Positions 15,688 through 24,419 are shown, counted from the first letter of the stretch. The stretch: 42,689 nucleotides of DNA from Paludibacteraceae bacterium (GCA_017632345.1 JAGBRL010000005.1:1-42689), one strand, 5' to 3'. Program-made: numbers and translations. The notes: generated by a model not told the origin, from the letters alone.

Positions 15688-16863
15688 TTAACACTTGACA
15701 CATTTTACCAGAACCTTGTCGCCATTTCTCAGTGTCGTTGCAAATATGTAAATATCTCCGCCCTCCTTCAATTTCAGCTTCTTCCGAAGCTCTTCTACAG
15801 AAAGCGGGAAATTACGTACCGACACATTGGCTTTGCTCACATCTGCAAGTTCTCTTTTCAGTTCCTTTTTATTCATCGAAAACACAGACAAAACCATAAA
15901 TTTTCTGCCCGGGAACTCTTCTACCAGTTCTTCCGAAGTGTAAAGATGACTATTCTGATGCAGCTTTTTGACACCAAATTTTTCAGACACAGACTTATAC
16001 AAACCGCCTTTCAAGATAGCCACATTCGGTTCATAAAGGAAAACGTCGGGGCGGTCTGCATACAGACAGGCTGCCGTTTCCTCGTCCGACCTGCTTTGCG
16101 CAAAAAGTTCCATTTCGCCGGCCTTTTTCAAGTTTGCGCAGACAATTTTCACATCGCCGCGCGCACCGTCTTGCACGATTTTCAGAAGCAGTTCCTTGCA
16201 CTCGTTATTCACGGCCACCACATGCGCCTCCGTGATTTCCGGAATATCTTTCAATGCCAAATTCAAATCTAACATAGGAGAAAACTTGACCCATATCACG
16301 CCAGCCTTCGAAAGCAGCAAGTCCTTAAGTTTAGTAACATCAGGCTCGCAATCGCCGATGGAAACGGTCTTTTTACCGTTCTTATCCCTTCTTGCAGGGT
16401 CAAGATAAATAACATCCGCACGAGGCATATTCGCTAAGAAATCGGCAGCTTCGGCACAGTTCACAGACACATTTGGCAGTTGCAGTTTCTTGAAGTTATG
16501 CTCCGCAATCTTGCACAACTCCTCATTACGCTCCACGTAACAGGAACTCTGAAAATTGACCGACATAAACGCGCAGTCAATCCCGAACCCGCCCGTCAGG
16601 TCGGTCAAGCGCTCTCCGCTGCAAAGAGCAGCCTTGTATTTAGCCGTAAGCTCAGACGAACATTGCTCCATAGACAGATGCGGAGGATAGACCAAGCCCT
16701 CGGTCGCAGCCCAAGACGGCAACTTCTGTCTGGCTATCTGCCAGCCTGCAATCTGCCTCAAGGCAAACTGGAAGTCGAAGCCGCTGTATTTTCCGGCCTG
16801 CAAAGCCAAAGCCCTGACATCATCATTCTGATGCTCCTTTATAAACTGTCTGAGTTCGTCCAT
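15688..16863 (-). CDS. THUMP-like domain class I SAM-dependent methyltransferase (PG_1098 type)
   Basis: 391-residue predicted methyltransferase. The SAM-binding motif I is LTDLTGGFGIDCAFMS, the acidic motif II is around CYVERNEEL, and IYLDPARRD is the motif IV of the PG_1098-like family known from Porphyromonas. The C-terminal part (LKRELADVSKANVSVRNFPL) fits the THUMP-like ferredoxin domain. The target is unknown; RNA is likely given the THUMP-like part. The start at 16863 is chosen; an in-frame ATG at 16881 adds six hydrophobic residues. It sits between purU (54-base gap) and the secreted protein gene. Confidence 0.85.
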   Translation of the reverse strand: MDELRQFIKEHQNDDVRALALQAGKYSGFDFQFALRQIAGWQIARQKLPSWAATEGLVYPPHLSMEQCSSELTAKYKAALCSGERLTDLTGGFGIDCAFMSVNFQSSCYVERNEELCKIAEHNFKKLQLPNVSVNCAEAADFLANMPRADVIYLDPARRDKNGKKTVSIGDCEPDVTKLKDLLLSKAGVIWVKFSPMLDLNLALKDIPEITEAHVVAVNNECKELLLKIVQDGARGDVKIVCANLKKAGEMELFAQSRSDEETAACLYADRPDVFLYEPNVAILKGGLYKSVSEKFGVKKLHQNSHLYTSEELVEEFPGRKFMVLSVFSMNKKELKRELADVSKANVSVRNFPLSVEELRKKLKLKEGGDIYIFATTLRNGDKVLVKCVKC

Positions 16864-16917
16864 ATCAAAAAAAAGAACCATAAACTTGCGTTATGCAAAT
16901 CTATGATTCTTAAATAT

Positions 16918-17784
16918 TTAGCTAAAAACAACCGTTTTATTCTTGAAAGCGAGAACCTTTCTGTCGATATGCTTCTCCACAGCCCTCGACAACACAATCT
17001 TCTCCAAATCCTGCCCTTTGTGAATAAAGCTTTTCACCGTATCTTTATGAGTCACGCGAACCACGTCCTGTTCGATGATAGGCCCTGCGTCAAGTTCAGT
17101 AGTCACATAATGGCTCGTGGCCCCGATAATCTTCACGCCTCTCTCATACGCCGCATGATAAGGCTTAGCGCCTATAAACGCCGGCAAAAACGAGTGATGA
17201 ATATTGATAATCTTGTTCGGGTACTCTTTAATCATATCTTCCGAGATAATCTGCATATACCTTGCAAGCACGATGAAATCGATATTATTTTCTCTCATAA
17301 GCGCCATCTCTTTCTCTTCCTGTTCCTTTTTGTTCTCCTTTGTTATAGGGAAGACGTGGAAAGGAATTCCGAACTTTTCGCCAATCCACTCCAAGTCAGA
17401 ATGGTTACTTACGATGAAAGGAATCTCCACATTCAGCTCGCCCATAGAATACCTGCTTAGAATATCAAACAGGCAGTGCGACATTTTAGACACGAACAGC
17501 GCCATACGCGGTTTCACGTCAGAAAAATAGAGGTTGAAATTCATGTCATACTTCTGCCCGAACAAAGTGAAGAAATACTCCTCAATCTTGTCACGCGGTA
17601 TAATAAAGTCAGCCAAATCCCATTCTATTCTCATAAAAAACGTGTTCTGCTCATAATCCACATGCTGGTCAAGATAAAGCACATTACCTTTGTTCACATT
17701 TATGAAGTTTGTCACAGCCGCCAAGATGCCCTGTTTATCAGGACAATGAATCAGCAGAATAGCAGTCTGTTTGTTCTTTGCCAT
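16918..17784 (-). CDS. purU: Formyltetrahydrofolate deformylase PurU
   Basis: 288-residue enzyme hydrolysing 10-formyl-THF to THF and formate; the formate can feed PurT. An N-terminal ACT domain (ILLIHCPDKQGILAAVTNFI, residues about 8-85) is followed by a formyltransferase-fold domain. NIHHSFLPAFIGAKPYH contains the N/H catalytic signature, and GATSHYVTTELDAGPIIEQD the catalytic Asp region. Length matches E. coli PurU. It lies 18 bases after pyrD in the same run, which links pyrimidine and one-carbon metabolism by position only. Confidence 0.95.
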   Translation of the reverse strand: MAKNKQTAILLIHCPDKQGILAAVTNFINVNKGNVLYLDQHVDYEQNTFFMRIEWDLADFIIPRDKIEEYFFTLFGQKYDMNFNLYFSDVKPRMALFVSKMSHCLFDILSRYSMGELNVEIPFIVSNHSDLEWIGEKFGIPFHVFPITKENKKEQEEKEMALMRENNIDFIVLARYMQIISEDMIKEYPNKIINIHHSFLPAFIGAKPYHAAYERGVKIIGATSHYVTTELDAGPIIEQDVVRVTHKDTVKSFIHKGQDLEKIVLSRAVEKHIDRKVLAFKNKTVVFS

Positions 17785-17802
17785 AATTTTTCTATTAGTA
17801 AA

Positions 17803-18714
17803 TTAACACTCCAAAGCGCCCACAATCTCGCTTACAGACTTAAATCCGTGTCTGTCAAGGTACTCGTTAATGCCTTCGGCAACCTTAATAGTTATTGTAG
17901 GGTCTATAAAATTAGCAGTACCGATCTCCACAGCCGTAGCTCCAGCCAGCAGGAACTCGATAGCGTCGGTGGCAGAAGAAATTCCGCCCAGCCCGATTAC
18001 CGGCACTTTGACAGCCTTTGCCACCTGCCAGACCATACGCAGAGCGATAGGTTTCACGCACGCGCCAGAAAGTCCTCCGGTAACGGTTGACAGAACAGGC
18101 TTCCTCTTCTCCGCATTTATAGCCATACCCATCAAAGTGTTGATAAGCGACACGCTGTCTGCGCCGCCAGCTTCCACAGCCAAGGCGATTTCCGCTATAT
18201 TTGTGACATTAGGAGACAACTTCACTATCAAAGTCTTTCCGTACACCTTGCGCACCGCCTCCACGACGCTTTGAGCCGACTTGCAGTCCGTTCCGAACGC
18301 CATTCCGCCCTGCTTAACATTAGGGCAAGAGATATTCAGTTCAATCGCAGGAATTTTGTCCAGCGCGTTAATCTTTTCGGCTGTCGCCACATAGTCGTCT
18401 ATAGTTGAGCCAGACACGTTCACGATCATATTCGTGTCAATGTCCTTTATGCGCGGATATATGTTGTCAATAAAGTAATCCACACCCTTGTTCTGAAGCC
18501 CCACCGCATTCAGCATACCAGAAGGGGTCTCCGCCATTCTCGGATAAGGATTGCCTTCGCGGTGCGCTATAGTAGTGCCCTTTACAATTATTCCGCCAAT
18601 CTTGCTAATGTCGATGAAATCGGCAAATTCCTCGCCGTAACCATAAGTTCCAGATGCGGTCATCACGGGATTCTTCATCCGCAATCCGCCTATATTTGTT
18701 ATCAGTTCTGCCAT
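17803..18714 (-). CDS. pyrD: Dihydroorotate dehydrogenase, class 1B catalytic subunit PyrD
   Basis: 303-residue flavoenzyme subunit oxidising dihydroorotate to orotate, with NAD+ as acceptor through Pyr[18 protein letters not shown] is the typical class 1B opening. [15 protein letters not shown] carries the active-site Cys, and [20 protein letters not shown] is the FMN phosphate-binding end. The ATG at 18714 overlaps the end of pyrK by 13 bases, so the two are translationally coupled and the heterotetramer stoichiometry may depend on it. An upstream in-frame ATG is deep inside pyrK and is rejected. Confidence 0.95.
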   Translation of the reverse strand: MAELITNIGGLRMKNPVMTASGTYGYGEEFADFIDISKIGGIIVKGTTIAHREGNPYPRMAETPSGMLNAVGLQNKGVDYFIDNIYPRIKDIDTNMIVNVSGSTIDDYVATAEKINALDKIPAIELNISCPNVKQGGMAFGTDCKSAQSVVEAVRKVYGKTLIVKLSPNVTNIAEIALAVEAGGADSVSLINTLMGMAINAEKRKPVLSTVTGGLSGACVKPIALRMVWQVAKAVKVPVIGLGGISSATDAIEFLLAGATAVEIGTANFIDPTITIKVAEGINEYLDRHGFKSVSEIVGALEC

Positions 18715-19478
18715 TTTAAATCTTTTATGTTGAACACTGGTCCGTCCGTACACACACATTTATGCCCCTCTTTGGTGTCTGTCACGCAGCACAAGCACGC
18801 GCCCAGTCCGCAAGCCATTGTATTTTCGAGCGAGACCTCGCAATCTATATTTTCAGCCGAAGCGTAAGCAGCCACCGCCTTCATCATCGGGGTCGGACCG
18901 CAAGTGAAAATCTTGTCAAACTTAACATTTTTCAGAACGGAATGATTTGTCACAAAACCCTTCTCGCCCATAGAGCCATCTTCTGTAGTCATGAAAAGCT
19001 CGCCATATTTTCCGAACTCGTCCAACTGCAGCAAATCTTTCGCAGACCTTGCTCCAAGCAGAAACTTAGGCGAATAGCCGGCAGCCTTCAGTTCCGCTCC
19101 GAGCTGCAGCAAAGGAGCGATGCCCACACCCCCGCCAACGAGCAGCAACTCTTTCTGCCCGCCTTCAGGCAAGCCGAATCCGTTTCCAAGAGGCAGCATC
19201 ACGTTCAGCGTGTCACCGCTCTTCAACTCAGCAAGTTTCTTTGTGCCATCTCCAACAATCTGAATAAGCAACCATAACTCGTTAGCCTTCTTATCAACAA
19301 AGTGAATAGAGATAGGACGACGAAGATATGTAGAAGGCGCCCCCTCCACCTTAATCTCCACGAACTGACCCGGACGCATCTCCGGCAACGTCTCCTGACT
19401 TGTCAGCTTCATCAGTATGTAATTATTGTTCAGCCTCTCGTTGCTCGAAACAATAAGGTCCAAAAGATATTTGCGCAT
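18702..19478 (-). CDS. pyrK: Dihydroorotate dehydrogenase electron-transfer subunit PyrK
   Basis: 258-residue FAD/[2Fe-2S] subunit passing electrons from PyrD to NAD+. [10 protein letters not shown] is the FAD-binding R-x-x-S/T region. [16 protein letters not shown] is the NAD-binding part. [15 protein letters not shown] with a later Cys ([11 protein letters not shown]) is the C-x4-C-x2-C-xn-C iron-sulphur site. First gene of a minus-strand run and divergent from rsmE. Confidence 0.95.
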   Translation of the reverse strand: MRKYLLDLIVSSNERLNNNYILMKLTSQETLPEMRPGQFVEIKVEGAPSTYLRRPISIHFVDKKANELWLLIQIVGDGTKKLAELKSGDTLNVMLPLGNGFGLPEGGQKELLLVGGGVGIAPLLQLGAELKAAGYSPKFLLGARSAKDLLQLDEFGKYGELFMTTEDGSMGEKGFVTNHSVLKNVKFDKIFTCGPTPMMKAVAAYASAENIDCEVSLENTMACGLGACLCCVTDTKEGHKCVCTDGPVFNIKDLKWQN

Positions 19479-19515
19479 ATACAGCCTTTTTTCTTTAATT
19501 ATCTGTTAAATTTCA

Positions 19516-19523
19516 CAAAAATA
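19516..19523 (-). promoter_or_regulatory. -7 box for the pyrK-pyrD-purU run
   Basis: TATTTTTG (19523-19516, minus strand) fits TAnnTTTG, 38 bp before the pyrK start. No good -33 element is seen. Confidence 0.45.
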
Positions 19524-19620
19524 CTACTTTTTCGCAATAGAAAGCCTTTTTCTCTGCTATTTTTTTACCGCACTGGTCAATTTGGCTTTTTTCATTGAAG
19601 GCCTTTTCGTTTCTTTGTTA

Positions 19621-19628
19621 TATCTTTG
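19621..19628 (+). promoter_or_regulatory. -7 box for rsmE
   Basis: TATCTTTG is a perfect TAnnTTTG, 26 bp before the rsmE ATG; the -33 region is weak. Confidence 0.5.
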
Positions 19629-19653
19629 CCGCCTGAACATCAATATAATCAGT

Positions 19654-20361
19654 ATGGCACTTTTTTACACACCAGACATTGACAAATCGCCGCTGCTGCC
19701 CGAAGAGGAGTCTCAGCACGCTGTGAAGGTTTTGCGCCTGCAAGCAGGAGAAAAGGTCGAACTTGTCGATGGAAAGGGCAATTTTTACAAGGCGGAGGTC
19801 TCAATCCCTCATCATAAACGGTGCGAAGTTAGGATTCTTGAAAAGATTAGCGATTTTAAGAAACGCGGAATACATCTGCACATCGCTATCGCGCCGACAA
19901 AAAACATCGAACGGCTTGAATGGTTCGCCGAAAAGGCCACGGAAATAGGCATTGACGAAATAACCCCTATCATCTGCAGATTTTCGGAACGCAAGGTTGT
20001 GAAGCATGACAGACTCGAAAAGATTATAATCTCTGCGATGAAGCAGTCGCTCAAAGCGTATCTGCCGAAACTTAACGAACAGTGCTCGTTCGCCGAGTTT
20101 ATGAAACGGAACGATGTCGGAATGAAATTCATAGGGCACTGCTACGAAGGTCAGAAACAAAACCTCTCGAAGATGTACAAGGCTGGTGAAAATGTAACAA
20201 TCCTGATTGGTCCTGAAGGCGACTTCAGCCAAGAGGAGGTTGAGAATGCCATAAAATGCGGCTTTATGCCTATCTCGCTCGGAGAGAGCCGTTTACGCAC
20301 AGAGACTGCAGGCGTGGTAGCTTGCCATACTGTAAACGTAATAAACGAAATGACAGAGTAA
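19654..20361 (+). CDS. rsmE: 16S rRNA (uracil1498-N3)-methyltransferase RsmE
   Basis: 235-residue SPOUT methyltransferase modifying U1498 of 16S rRNA. An N-terminal PUA-like domain (SQHAVKVLRLQAGEKVELVD) is followed by IAPTKNIERLEWFAEKATEI and the knot IGPEGDFSQEEVENA, then LGESRLRTETAGVVA, the SAM-binding end. The ATG at 19654 (MALFYTPDI) is the family start; an upstream in-frame ATG would overlap the promoter. It is followed 17 bases later by a small exported protein gene, probably co-transcribed. Confidence 0.95.
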   Translation: MALFYTPDIDKSPLLPEEESQHAVKVLRLQAGEKVELVDGKGNFYKAEVSIPHHKRCEVRILEKISDFKKRGIHLHIAIAPTKNIERLEWFAEKATEIGIDEITPIICRFSERKVVKHDRLEKIIISAMKQSLKAYLPKLNEQCSFAEFMKRNDVGMKFIGHCYEGQKQNLSKMYKAGENVTILIGPEGDFSQEEVENAIKCGFMPISLGESRLRTETAGVVACHTVNVINEMTE

Positions 20362-20378
20362 CTATTTCACTTTAAACA

Positions 20379-20975
20379 ATGATTGTGAGACATTGCATTC
20401 TTTTATTTCTGCTTCTGCCTACACTTGCTGTCAACGGCCAGCAATTTGCTGAGAAGGACGAACGTCAAAAAACAGGGCCGGACTTTGTCGTGACAGGCAA
20501 GACTGACGCTGTTTTCGCTGTAAAGCTGAGCCAAGACTCCTTGGGTGGCTATCTTATTCTGCCAGACGACATATTAAGCGGCAAATATGAATATGCCTTT
20601 GGATTTTTTCAGACCGAAAACAGACAAAATGTGATAAGTTTTTATTGGGACAGTTGGCTGATTGACGGACGATATAACCTAAGGTTCACTCCAAAACAGA
20701 TGGTTCTGTACTCAAGCCACGAAAACCCGAATCCGGACTATATCTACTGGTCCGCAGACATCACGGAGGAGCAATTTAAAGCTCTGAAAGCAATGCCTCA
20801 GTTTAAATACAAATGGAAGTCTGACGAAAAGACGAGCAGAGACCTTTCTTACAAGAACTTCAGACAATTGCTTCGTCAAATTAATCGTCACATGGGAAAT
20901 TTGAAATTCACGATTCCGACCAAAAAAGAGTTCAATTCAGTCCAAAGAGTCTTGCTAAATCCCGACCTTGGCTAA
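20379..20975 (+). CDS. Hypothetical exported protein
   Basis: 198 residues. The N-terminus MIVRHCILLFLLLPTLAVNG looks like a cleavable signal peptide, ending before QQFAEKDER. The mature part is rich in aromatic residues and beta-like stretches (YEYAFGFFQTENRQNVISFY, YIYWSADITEEQFKAL), with a basic helical C-terminus. No domain recognised. It follows rsmE closely and ends before a bidirectional terminator shared with the helicase gene. Confidence 0.75.
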   Translation: MIVRHCILLFLLLPTLAVNGQQFAEKDERQKTGPDFVVTGKTDAVFAVKLSQDSLGGYLILPDDILSGKYEYAFGFFQTENRQNVISFYWDSWLIDGRYNLRFTPKQMVLYSSHENPNPDYIYWSADITEEQFKALKAMPQFKYKWKSDEKTSRDLSYKNFRQLLRQINRHMGNLKFTIPTKKEFNSVQRVLLNPDLG

Positions 20976-21010
20976 AGGCTCTATAATTCATAGAAGTTGA
21001 CTAAAAGCAA

Positions 21011-21050
21011 CCGTCTGCAAAGCTGCGTTGAAGCGCGACCTTGCAGACGG
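21011..21050. terminator. Hairpin between convergent genes
   Basis: CCGTCTGCAA (21011-21020) and TTGCAGACGG (21041-21050) form a perfect 10-bp stem with a 20-base loop. The flanks are only moderately T-rich on either strand. Placed between the exported-protein gene and the helicase gene, it probably stops both. Confidence 0.6.
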
Positions 21051-21058
21051 TGTCTGTC

Positions 21059-23416
21059 TTATTCCAGAACTCGCAGTTTGGCGTATTTCAGAATTATATT
21101 TTTAGGCGTATCTATATTTTCAAACTTTATAGTGACAGCGCCGCCCATAGAGGCGTTCATGGCCGTTATCACACCAATGCCGAAAGTTGCGTGCTCAACC
21201 CTTGAGCCAACCTTCAGCTCTCCGCTCGCGCCGCCTTGCCGAGCCATATTTGACAACGAATTGGCATTGTCTTTCAGCGGATTTGTCTCTGTCAGTTTTC
21301 TCAGGCTGGAGAAATTAGGCTTTATCCTCGTAGCCGCCGGCTGACGGCTCTGAACAGACGGGTTAAGATTGAACCTGCGGCCGAATGTGCTGTTGCTCTG
21401 CTGCACACCATCAGCCTTCTGCACACGCCCATGAGACTGCACATAATCATCCGGCAACACTAACAAAGACTGGTCTATATCCTTTATGAAACGGCTCGGA
21501 TTAGAGAAATTGTGCTTACCGTTACGCAAACGGCTCTTTGCATAAGAGATGAAGCAGTTGACTTCCGCGCGCGTGATGGCTACGTAGAAGAGCCTGCGCT
21601 CCTCCTCTATGCCCTCCTCCGAACCTGTGCTCATATTAGAAGGGAACAGCTCCTCTTCCATACCTACCACAAACACATTTTTAAACTCAAGCCCCTTTGA
21701 AGAGTGCACCGTCATAAGCGTAACTTTGTTCTTGTCTTCGTCAGACTCCTTGTCCATATCGGTAAGCAATGAGACCTCCTGCAGATAGTCGTAAAGGCTC
21801 GTAAACTCCTCGCCCTCCTCCTCTGCCTTGCTCTCGCAGAAAGAGTATATGCCCCTCAGCAACTCCTCCACATTCTGCTGCCTTGTCATGCTCTCCGGCG
21901 TGCGCTCTCTGAATATGTCGCCCCACACCCCCGACTGCTTGATGATGAAATCAGCAGCATTGTACGCATCCTTCTCCTCCAGCACAACCGCAAAACTGTC
22001 CATCATGAGTTTAAACTGCCCCAGCTTGGCTGCCGTTCCGGAATTTACCTGAAGGTTATACTGCAAAGGATCTGACAAGACGTCCCAGTAAGAGACGTTA
22101 TTTGCAGCCGCAGCCGCTCCTATCTTCGCCACAGTAGTGTCTCCGATGCCTCGCGCCGGATAATTTACAATTCGTTTGAACGACTCTTCGTCGCTCTTGT
22201 TTACCGCCAGTTTGAAATAGGCCAGAACATTCTTTATCTCCGCCCTCTGATAAAAGGACAGACCTCCGAAGATTTTGTAAGGGATATTCTTCTTACGGAG
22301 CACATCCTCCAGCACCCTCGACTGCGAGTTTGTTCTATAAAGAATTGCAAAATCCTGATAATCAAAACCTTTGTTCCTATGCAAATCAACAATTACATTT
22401 GACACAGTATAACTCTCGTCAATATCGGAATAGGCGCTCAGCACACGTACCGGCTCGCCGTCTGCCTGAGAGGAAAAAACATTCTTTTTGATCTGGTTCT
22501 TGTTCTTCACAATAAGGCTGTTCGCCACATTGACGATGCTTTTGGTCGAACGGTAATTCTCCTCCAGCTTGAAAACCTTGCACTCCGGATAAACCTCCCT
22601 GAAGTTCAGAATATTCTCTATATTCGCGCCACGGAAAGAGTAGATGCTCTGAGCGTCGTCGCCCACCACACAAACCTTATGGTGCTTGTCTGCAAGCTTC
22701 TTGACAATAAGGTGCTGCGCGAAATTCGTGTCCTGATACTCGTCAACAAGAATAAACTTGAAGTAGTTCTGATACTTCGCAAGCACACCCGGATGGTCTC
22801 TGAAAAGTATGTTTGTATAGAGCAGCAAATCGTCAAAGTCCATCGCCCCGGCCTTGATGCAGCGATTCACGTAAATTGCGTAAATATCTTTCAGAAGAGT
22901 CATTTTCGCCTTCATGTCCTTCTCATGAAACTCAGGTTTGGACATGTAACTCTGCGGCGTTATCAAATTGTTTTTCAGCTCAGAAATTCGGGCGTGCACC
23001 TTGCTGGGTTTGTAAGTCTTATCGTCCAGCTTCAATTCCTTTATAATCGTTTTGATAAGGTTGTTCGAGTCTGAGCTGTCATAAATCGTGAAGTTATTTT
23101 CAAAACCGATGTATTCAGCCTCCGTGCGCAATATCTTGTAGAAGATGGAATGGAACGTGCCCATCCACAGACGTTTAGCCGTATCTTCGCCCACAATCTG
23201 AGCGATACGCTGCTTCATCTCCTTCGCCGCCTTGTTGGTGAACGTAAGCGCAAGGATTGACGACGGAGCGACGCCATCCTTTATCATCTGCGCAATTTTG
23301 TACGTCAGCACACGAGTCTTTCCAGACCCAGCTCCCGCCACAACGAGCGACGGGCCGCTGTTATAAAGAACCGCCTGTCGCTGAACTTCGCTCAACACGC
23401 TCAAATAGTCTTCCAT
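21059..23416 (-). CDS. uvrD: ATP-dependent DNA helicase UvrD/PcrA (SF1A)
   Basis: 785-residue 3'-5' helicase for excision and mismatch repair and for clearing protein-bound DNA. Walker A is AGAGSGKTRV (about 27-36); TFTNKAAKEMKQR is motif Ia, LVDEYQDTN motif II, GDDAQSIYSFRGA motif III, EENYRSTKSIV motif IV, TVHSSKGLEFKNVFV motif V and FYVAITRAE motif VI. The C-terminus ends with the Tudor-like segment VGSRVEHATFGIGVITAMN seen in PcrA/UvrD, which binds RNA polymerase. ATG at 23416; a TTG two codons earlier is disregarded. It has its own strong promoter. Confidence 0.96.
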   Translation of the reverse strand: MEDYLSVLSEVQRQAVLYNSGPSLVVAGAGSGKTRVLTYKIAQMIKDGVAPSSILALTFTNKAAKEMKQRIAQIVGEDTAKRLWMGTFHSIFYKILRTEAEYIGFENNFTIYDSSDSNNLIKTIIKELKLDDKTYKPSKVHARISELKNNLITPQSYMSKPEFHEKDMKAKMTLLKDIYAIYVNRCIKAGAMDFDDLLLYTNILFRDHPGVLAKYQNYFKFILVDEYQDTNFAQHLIVKKLADKHHKVCVVGDDAQSIYSFRGANIENILNFREVYPECKVFKLEENYRSTKSIVNVANSLIVKNKNQIKKNVFSSQADGEPVRVLSAYSDIDESYTVSNVIVDLHRNKGFDYQDFAILYRTNSQSRVLEDVLRKKNIPYKIFGGLSFYQRAEIKNVLAYFKLAVNKSDEESFKRIVNYPARGIGDTTVAKIGAAAAANNVSYWDVLSDPLQYNLQVNSGTAAKLGQFKLMMDSFAVVLEEKDAYNAADFIIKQSGVWGDIFRERTPESMTRQQNVEELLRGIYSFCESKAEEEGEEFTSLYDYLQEVSLLTDMDKESDEDKNKVTLMTVHSSKGLEFKNVFVVGMEEELFPSNMSTGSEEGIEEERRLFYVAITRAEVNCFISYAKSRLRNGKHNFSNPSRFIKDIDQSLLVLPDDYVQSHGRVQKADGVQQSNSTFGRRFNLNPSVQSRQPAATRIKPNFSSLRKLTETNPLKDNANSLSNMARQGGASGELKVGSRVEHATFGIGVITAMNASMGGAVTIKFENIDTPKNIILKYAKLRVLE

Positions 23417-23456
23417 TTTCAAAAAATTATAAAATTTCTAATGCTTCAAAGAGCTG

Positions 23457-23487
23457 CAAAGTTAAACATTATGATTGGTTAGACAAA
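23457..23487 (-). promoter_or_regulatory. Bacteroidota-type promoter for uvrD
   Basis: TTTG (23487-23484), 19 bp, TAACTTTG (23464-23457) on the minus strand; both elements are perfect, 40 bp before the start codon. Confidence 0.75.
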
Positions 23488-23523
23488 TACTAACGGATTT
23501 AAAATTTTCAATAAACAAAACGC

Positions 23524-23678
23524 GTGTGTAAAAAACATGATATTTTTTACGTGCAAGATGCATCTCTGCAGGAGTTACACACCTTGATAGGAAAAAATAT
23601 CACTGACTACCTCCTTAATGTAACGTTTAACAGATATTTTTCGGGCTAAAAAAATAACGTTTTTCTATTTTTTTAGCC
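23524..23678. repeat. Cluster of nested inverted repeats between uvrD and tRNA-Ser
   Basis: Four inverted repeats lie in 155 bases: GTGTGTAA/TTACACAC (23524-23531 and 23575-23582), GTAAAAAA/TTTTTTAC (23528-23535 and 23543-23550), AAAAATATC/GATATTTTT (23593-23601 and 23633-23641), and GGCTAAAAAAATA/TATTTTTTTAGCC (23644-23656 and 23666-23678). The last is a perfect 13-bp stem with a nine-base loop. No T-run follows it on either strand, so it is not a simple terminator. It may be a structured RNA, leader or mobile remnant. Confidence 0.5.
23547..23603 (-). CDS. Possible 18-residue cysteine-rich micro-ORF with strong Shine-Dalgarno
   Basis: Minus-strand AAGGAGG (23616-23610) is followed six bases later by GTG (23603) opening a frame that encodes (M)IFFPIKVCNSCRDASCT and stops at TAA (23549-23547). 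The perfect anti-16S match with ideal spacing stands out in a genome where such sites are otherwise rare. The peptide has C-x2-C-x4-C. The start and the Shine-Dalgarno lie in or beside a predicted hairpin. No promoter was found on that strand and no family is recognised, so a chance occurrence remains possible. Confidence 0.3.
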   Translation of the reverse strand: MIFFPIKVCNSCRDASCT

Positions 23679-23685
23679 GAAAACA

Positions 23686-23716
23686 TTTGCAAATACAAAA
23701 CAAATGACTATCTTTG
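23686..23716 (+). promoter_or_regulatory. Bacteroidota-type promoter for tRNA-Ser
   Basis: TTTG (23686-23689), 19 bp, TATCTTTG (23709-23716); both elements perfect, 21 bp before the tRNA. Confidence 0.75.
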
Positions 23717-23737
23717 CATCGCATTTGAGAGATGTGA

Positions 23738-23824
23738 GGTGAGATGGGTGAGTGGCTGAAACCACCAGTTTGCTAAACTGACGTACGGGTAACCGTACCG
23801 GGGGTTCGAATCCCCCTCTCACCG
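23738..23824 (+). tRNA. tRNA-Ser (anticodon GCT)
   Basis: An 87-base tRNA with acceptor stem GGTGAGA/TCTCACC, discriminator G and a D arm. The anticodon arm has loop TTGCTAA (anticodon GCT, reading AGC/AGU). A long class II variable arm (GTACGG, GTAA, CCGTAC) and the T arm GGGGG-TTCGAAT-CCCCC follow. The first anticodon-stem pair is C-A. CCA is not encoded. The gene has a perfect promoter and a strong terminator. Confidence 0.95.
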
Positions 23825-23839
23825 CTCCTAATTTTCGCG

Positions 23840-23864
23840 GGATGCCGTAAGGCATCCTTTTTTT
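23840..23864 (+). terminator. Intrinsic terminator of tRNA-Ser
   Basis: GGATGCC (23840-23846), loop GTAA, GGCATCC (23851-23857), then seven T. The stem is the same seven bases as in the terminator at 8843-8866. Confidence 0.88.
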
Positions 23865-23890
23865 ATTTTAACATTTTAAACACTGTTTTC

Positions 23891-24409
23891 ATGAATCCTC
23901 AAACATTCGATTTGATAAATCCTAAGGATATATCTGATAATATGATTTCGCTTATTGGTGACAAGTGGATGCTGGTGACTGCTGGTAACAGTTCATGTTT
24001 CAACACCATGACCGCCAGTTGGGGAATGATGGGTTTCTTATGGGGAAAGCCTGTGGCTCAGATTTTTATCAGACCCCAAAGATACACTTTTGAATTTACG
24101 GAAAAGAATGATTTTTTCACGCTTTCTTTCTTCGGTGAAGAGCAGCGCGAAGCGCTTAAAATCTGCGGAAGCACATCCGGACGCGACACCGACAAGGTTG
24201 CTGAAACCGGACTGACGCCTGCTTTTACTAAGGACGGCAACGTCGCTTTCAACGAGGCTGAGCTTGTGCTGGAATGCAGAAAAATGTATGTTGACGATTT
24301 CCGCAAGGAGGCTTTTACTGACCAGTCCGTGATTCCTGCATGGTATAAAGACGGCGACTTCCACAAGGTTTACATCGCCGAAATCGTAAATGTCTGGAAA
24401 AGAAAATAA
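23891..24409 (+). CDS. Flavin reductase family protein (FMN-binding split barrel)
   Basis: 172-residue protein of the flavin reductase-like family. NTMTASWGMMGFLWGKPVAQ near residues 36-55 is the conserved FMN-binding beginning, RPQRYTFEFTEKNDFFTLSF follows, and the C-terminal H-x-V-Y-I-A-E-I completes the barrel. Members reduce FMN with NAD(P)H or simply bind FMN; the partner is unknown. It starts after the tRNA terminator and its stop lies 11 bases before the preferred glycosyltransferase start, so the two may form an operon. Confidence 0.88.
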   Translation: MNPQTFDLINPKDISDNMISLIGDKWMLVTAGNSSCFNTMTASWGMMGFLWGKPVAQIFIRPQRYTFEFTEKNDFFTLSFFGEEQREALKICGSTSGRDTDKVAETGLTPAFTKDGNVAFNEAELVLECRKMYVDDFRKEAFTDQSVIPAWYKDGDFHKVYIAEIVNVWKRK

Positions 24410-24419
24410 ACACTCGGTA

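Noticed and set aside
16480..17460. 326-codon plus-strand frame across the methyltransferase and purU
   Set aside because: Spans two well-supported genes on the other strand; basic, repetitive translation typical of antisense reading.
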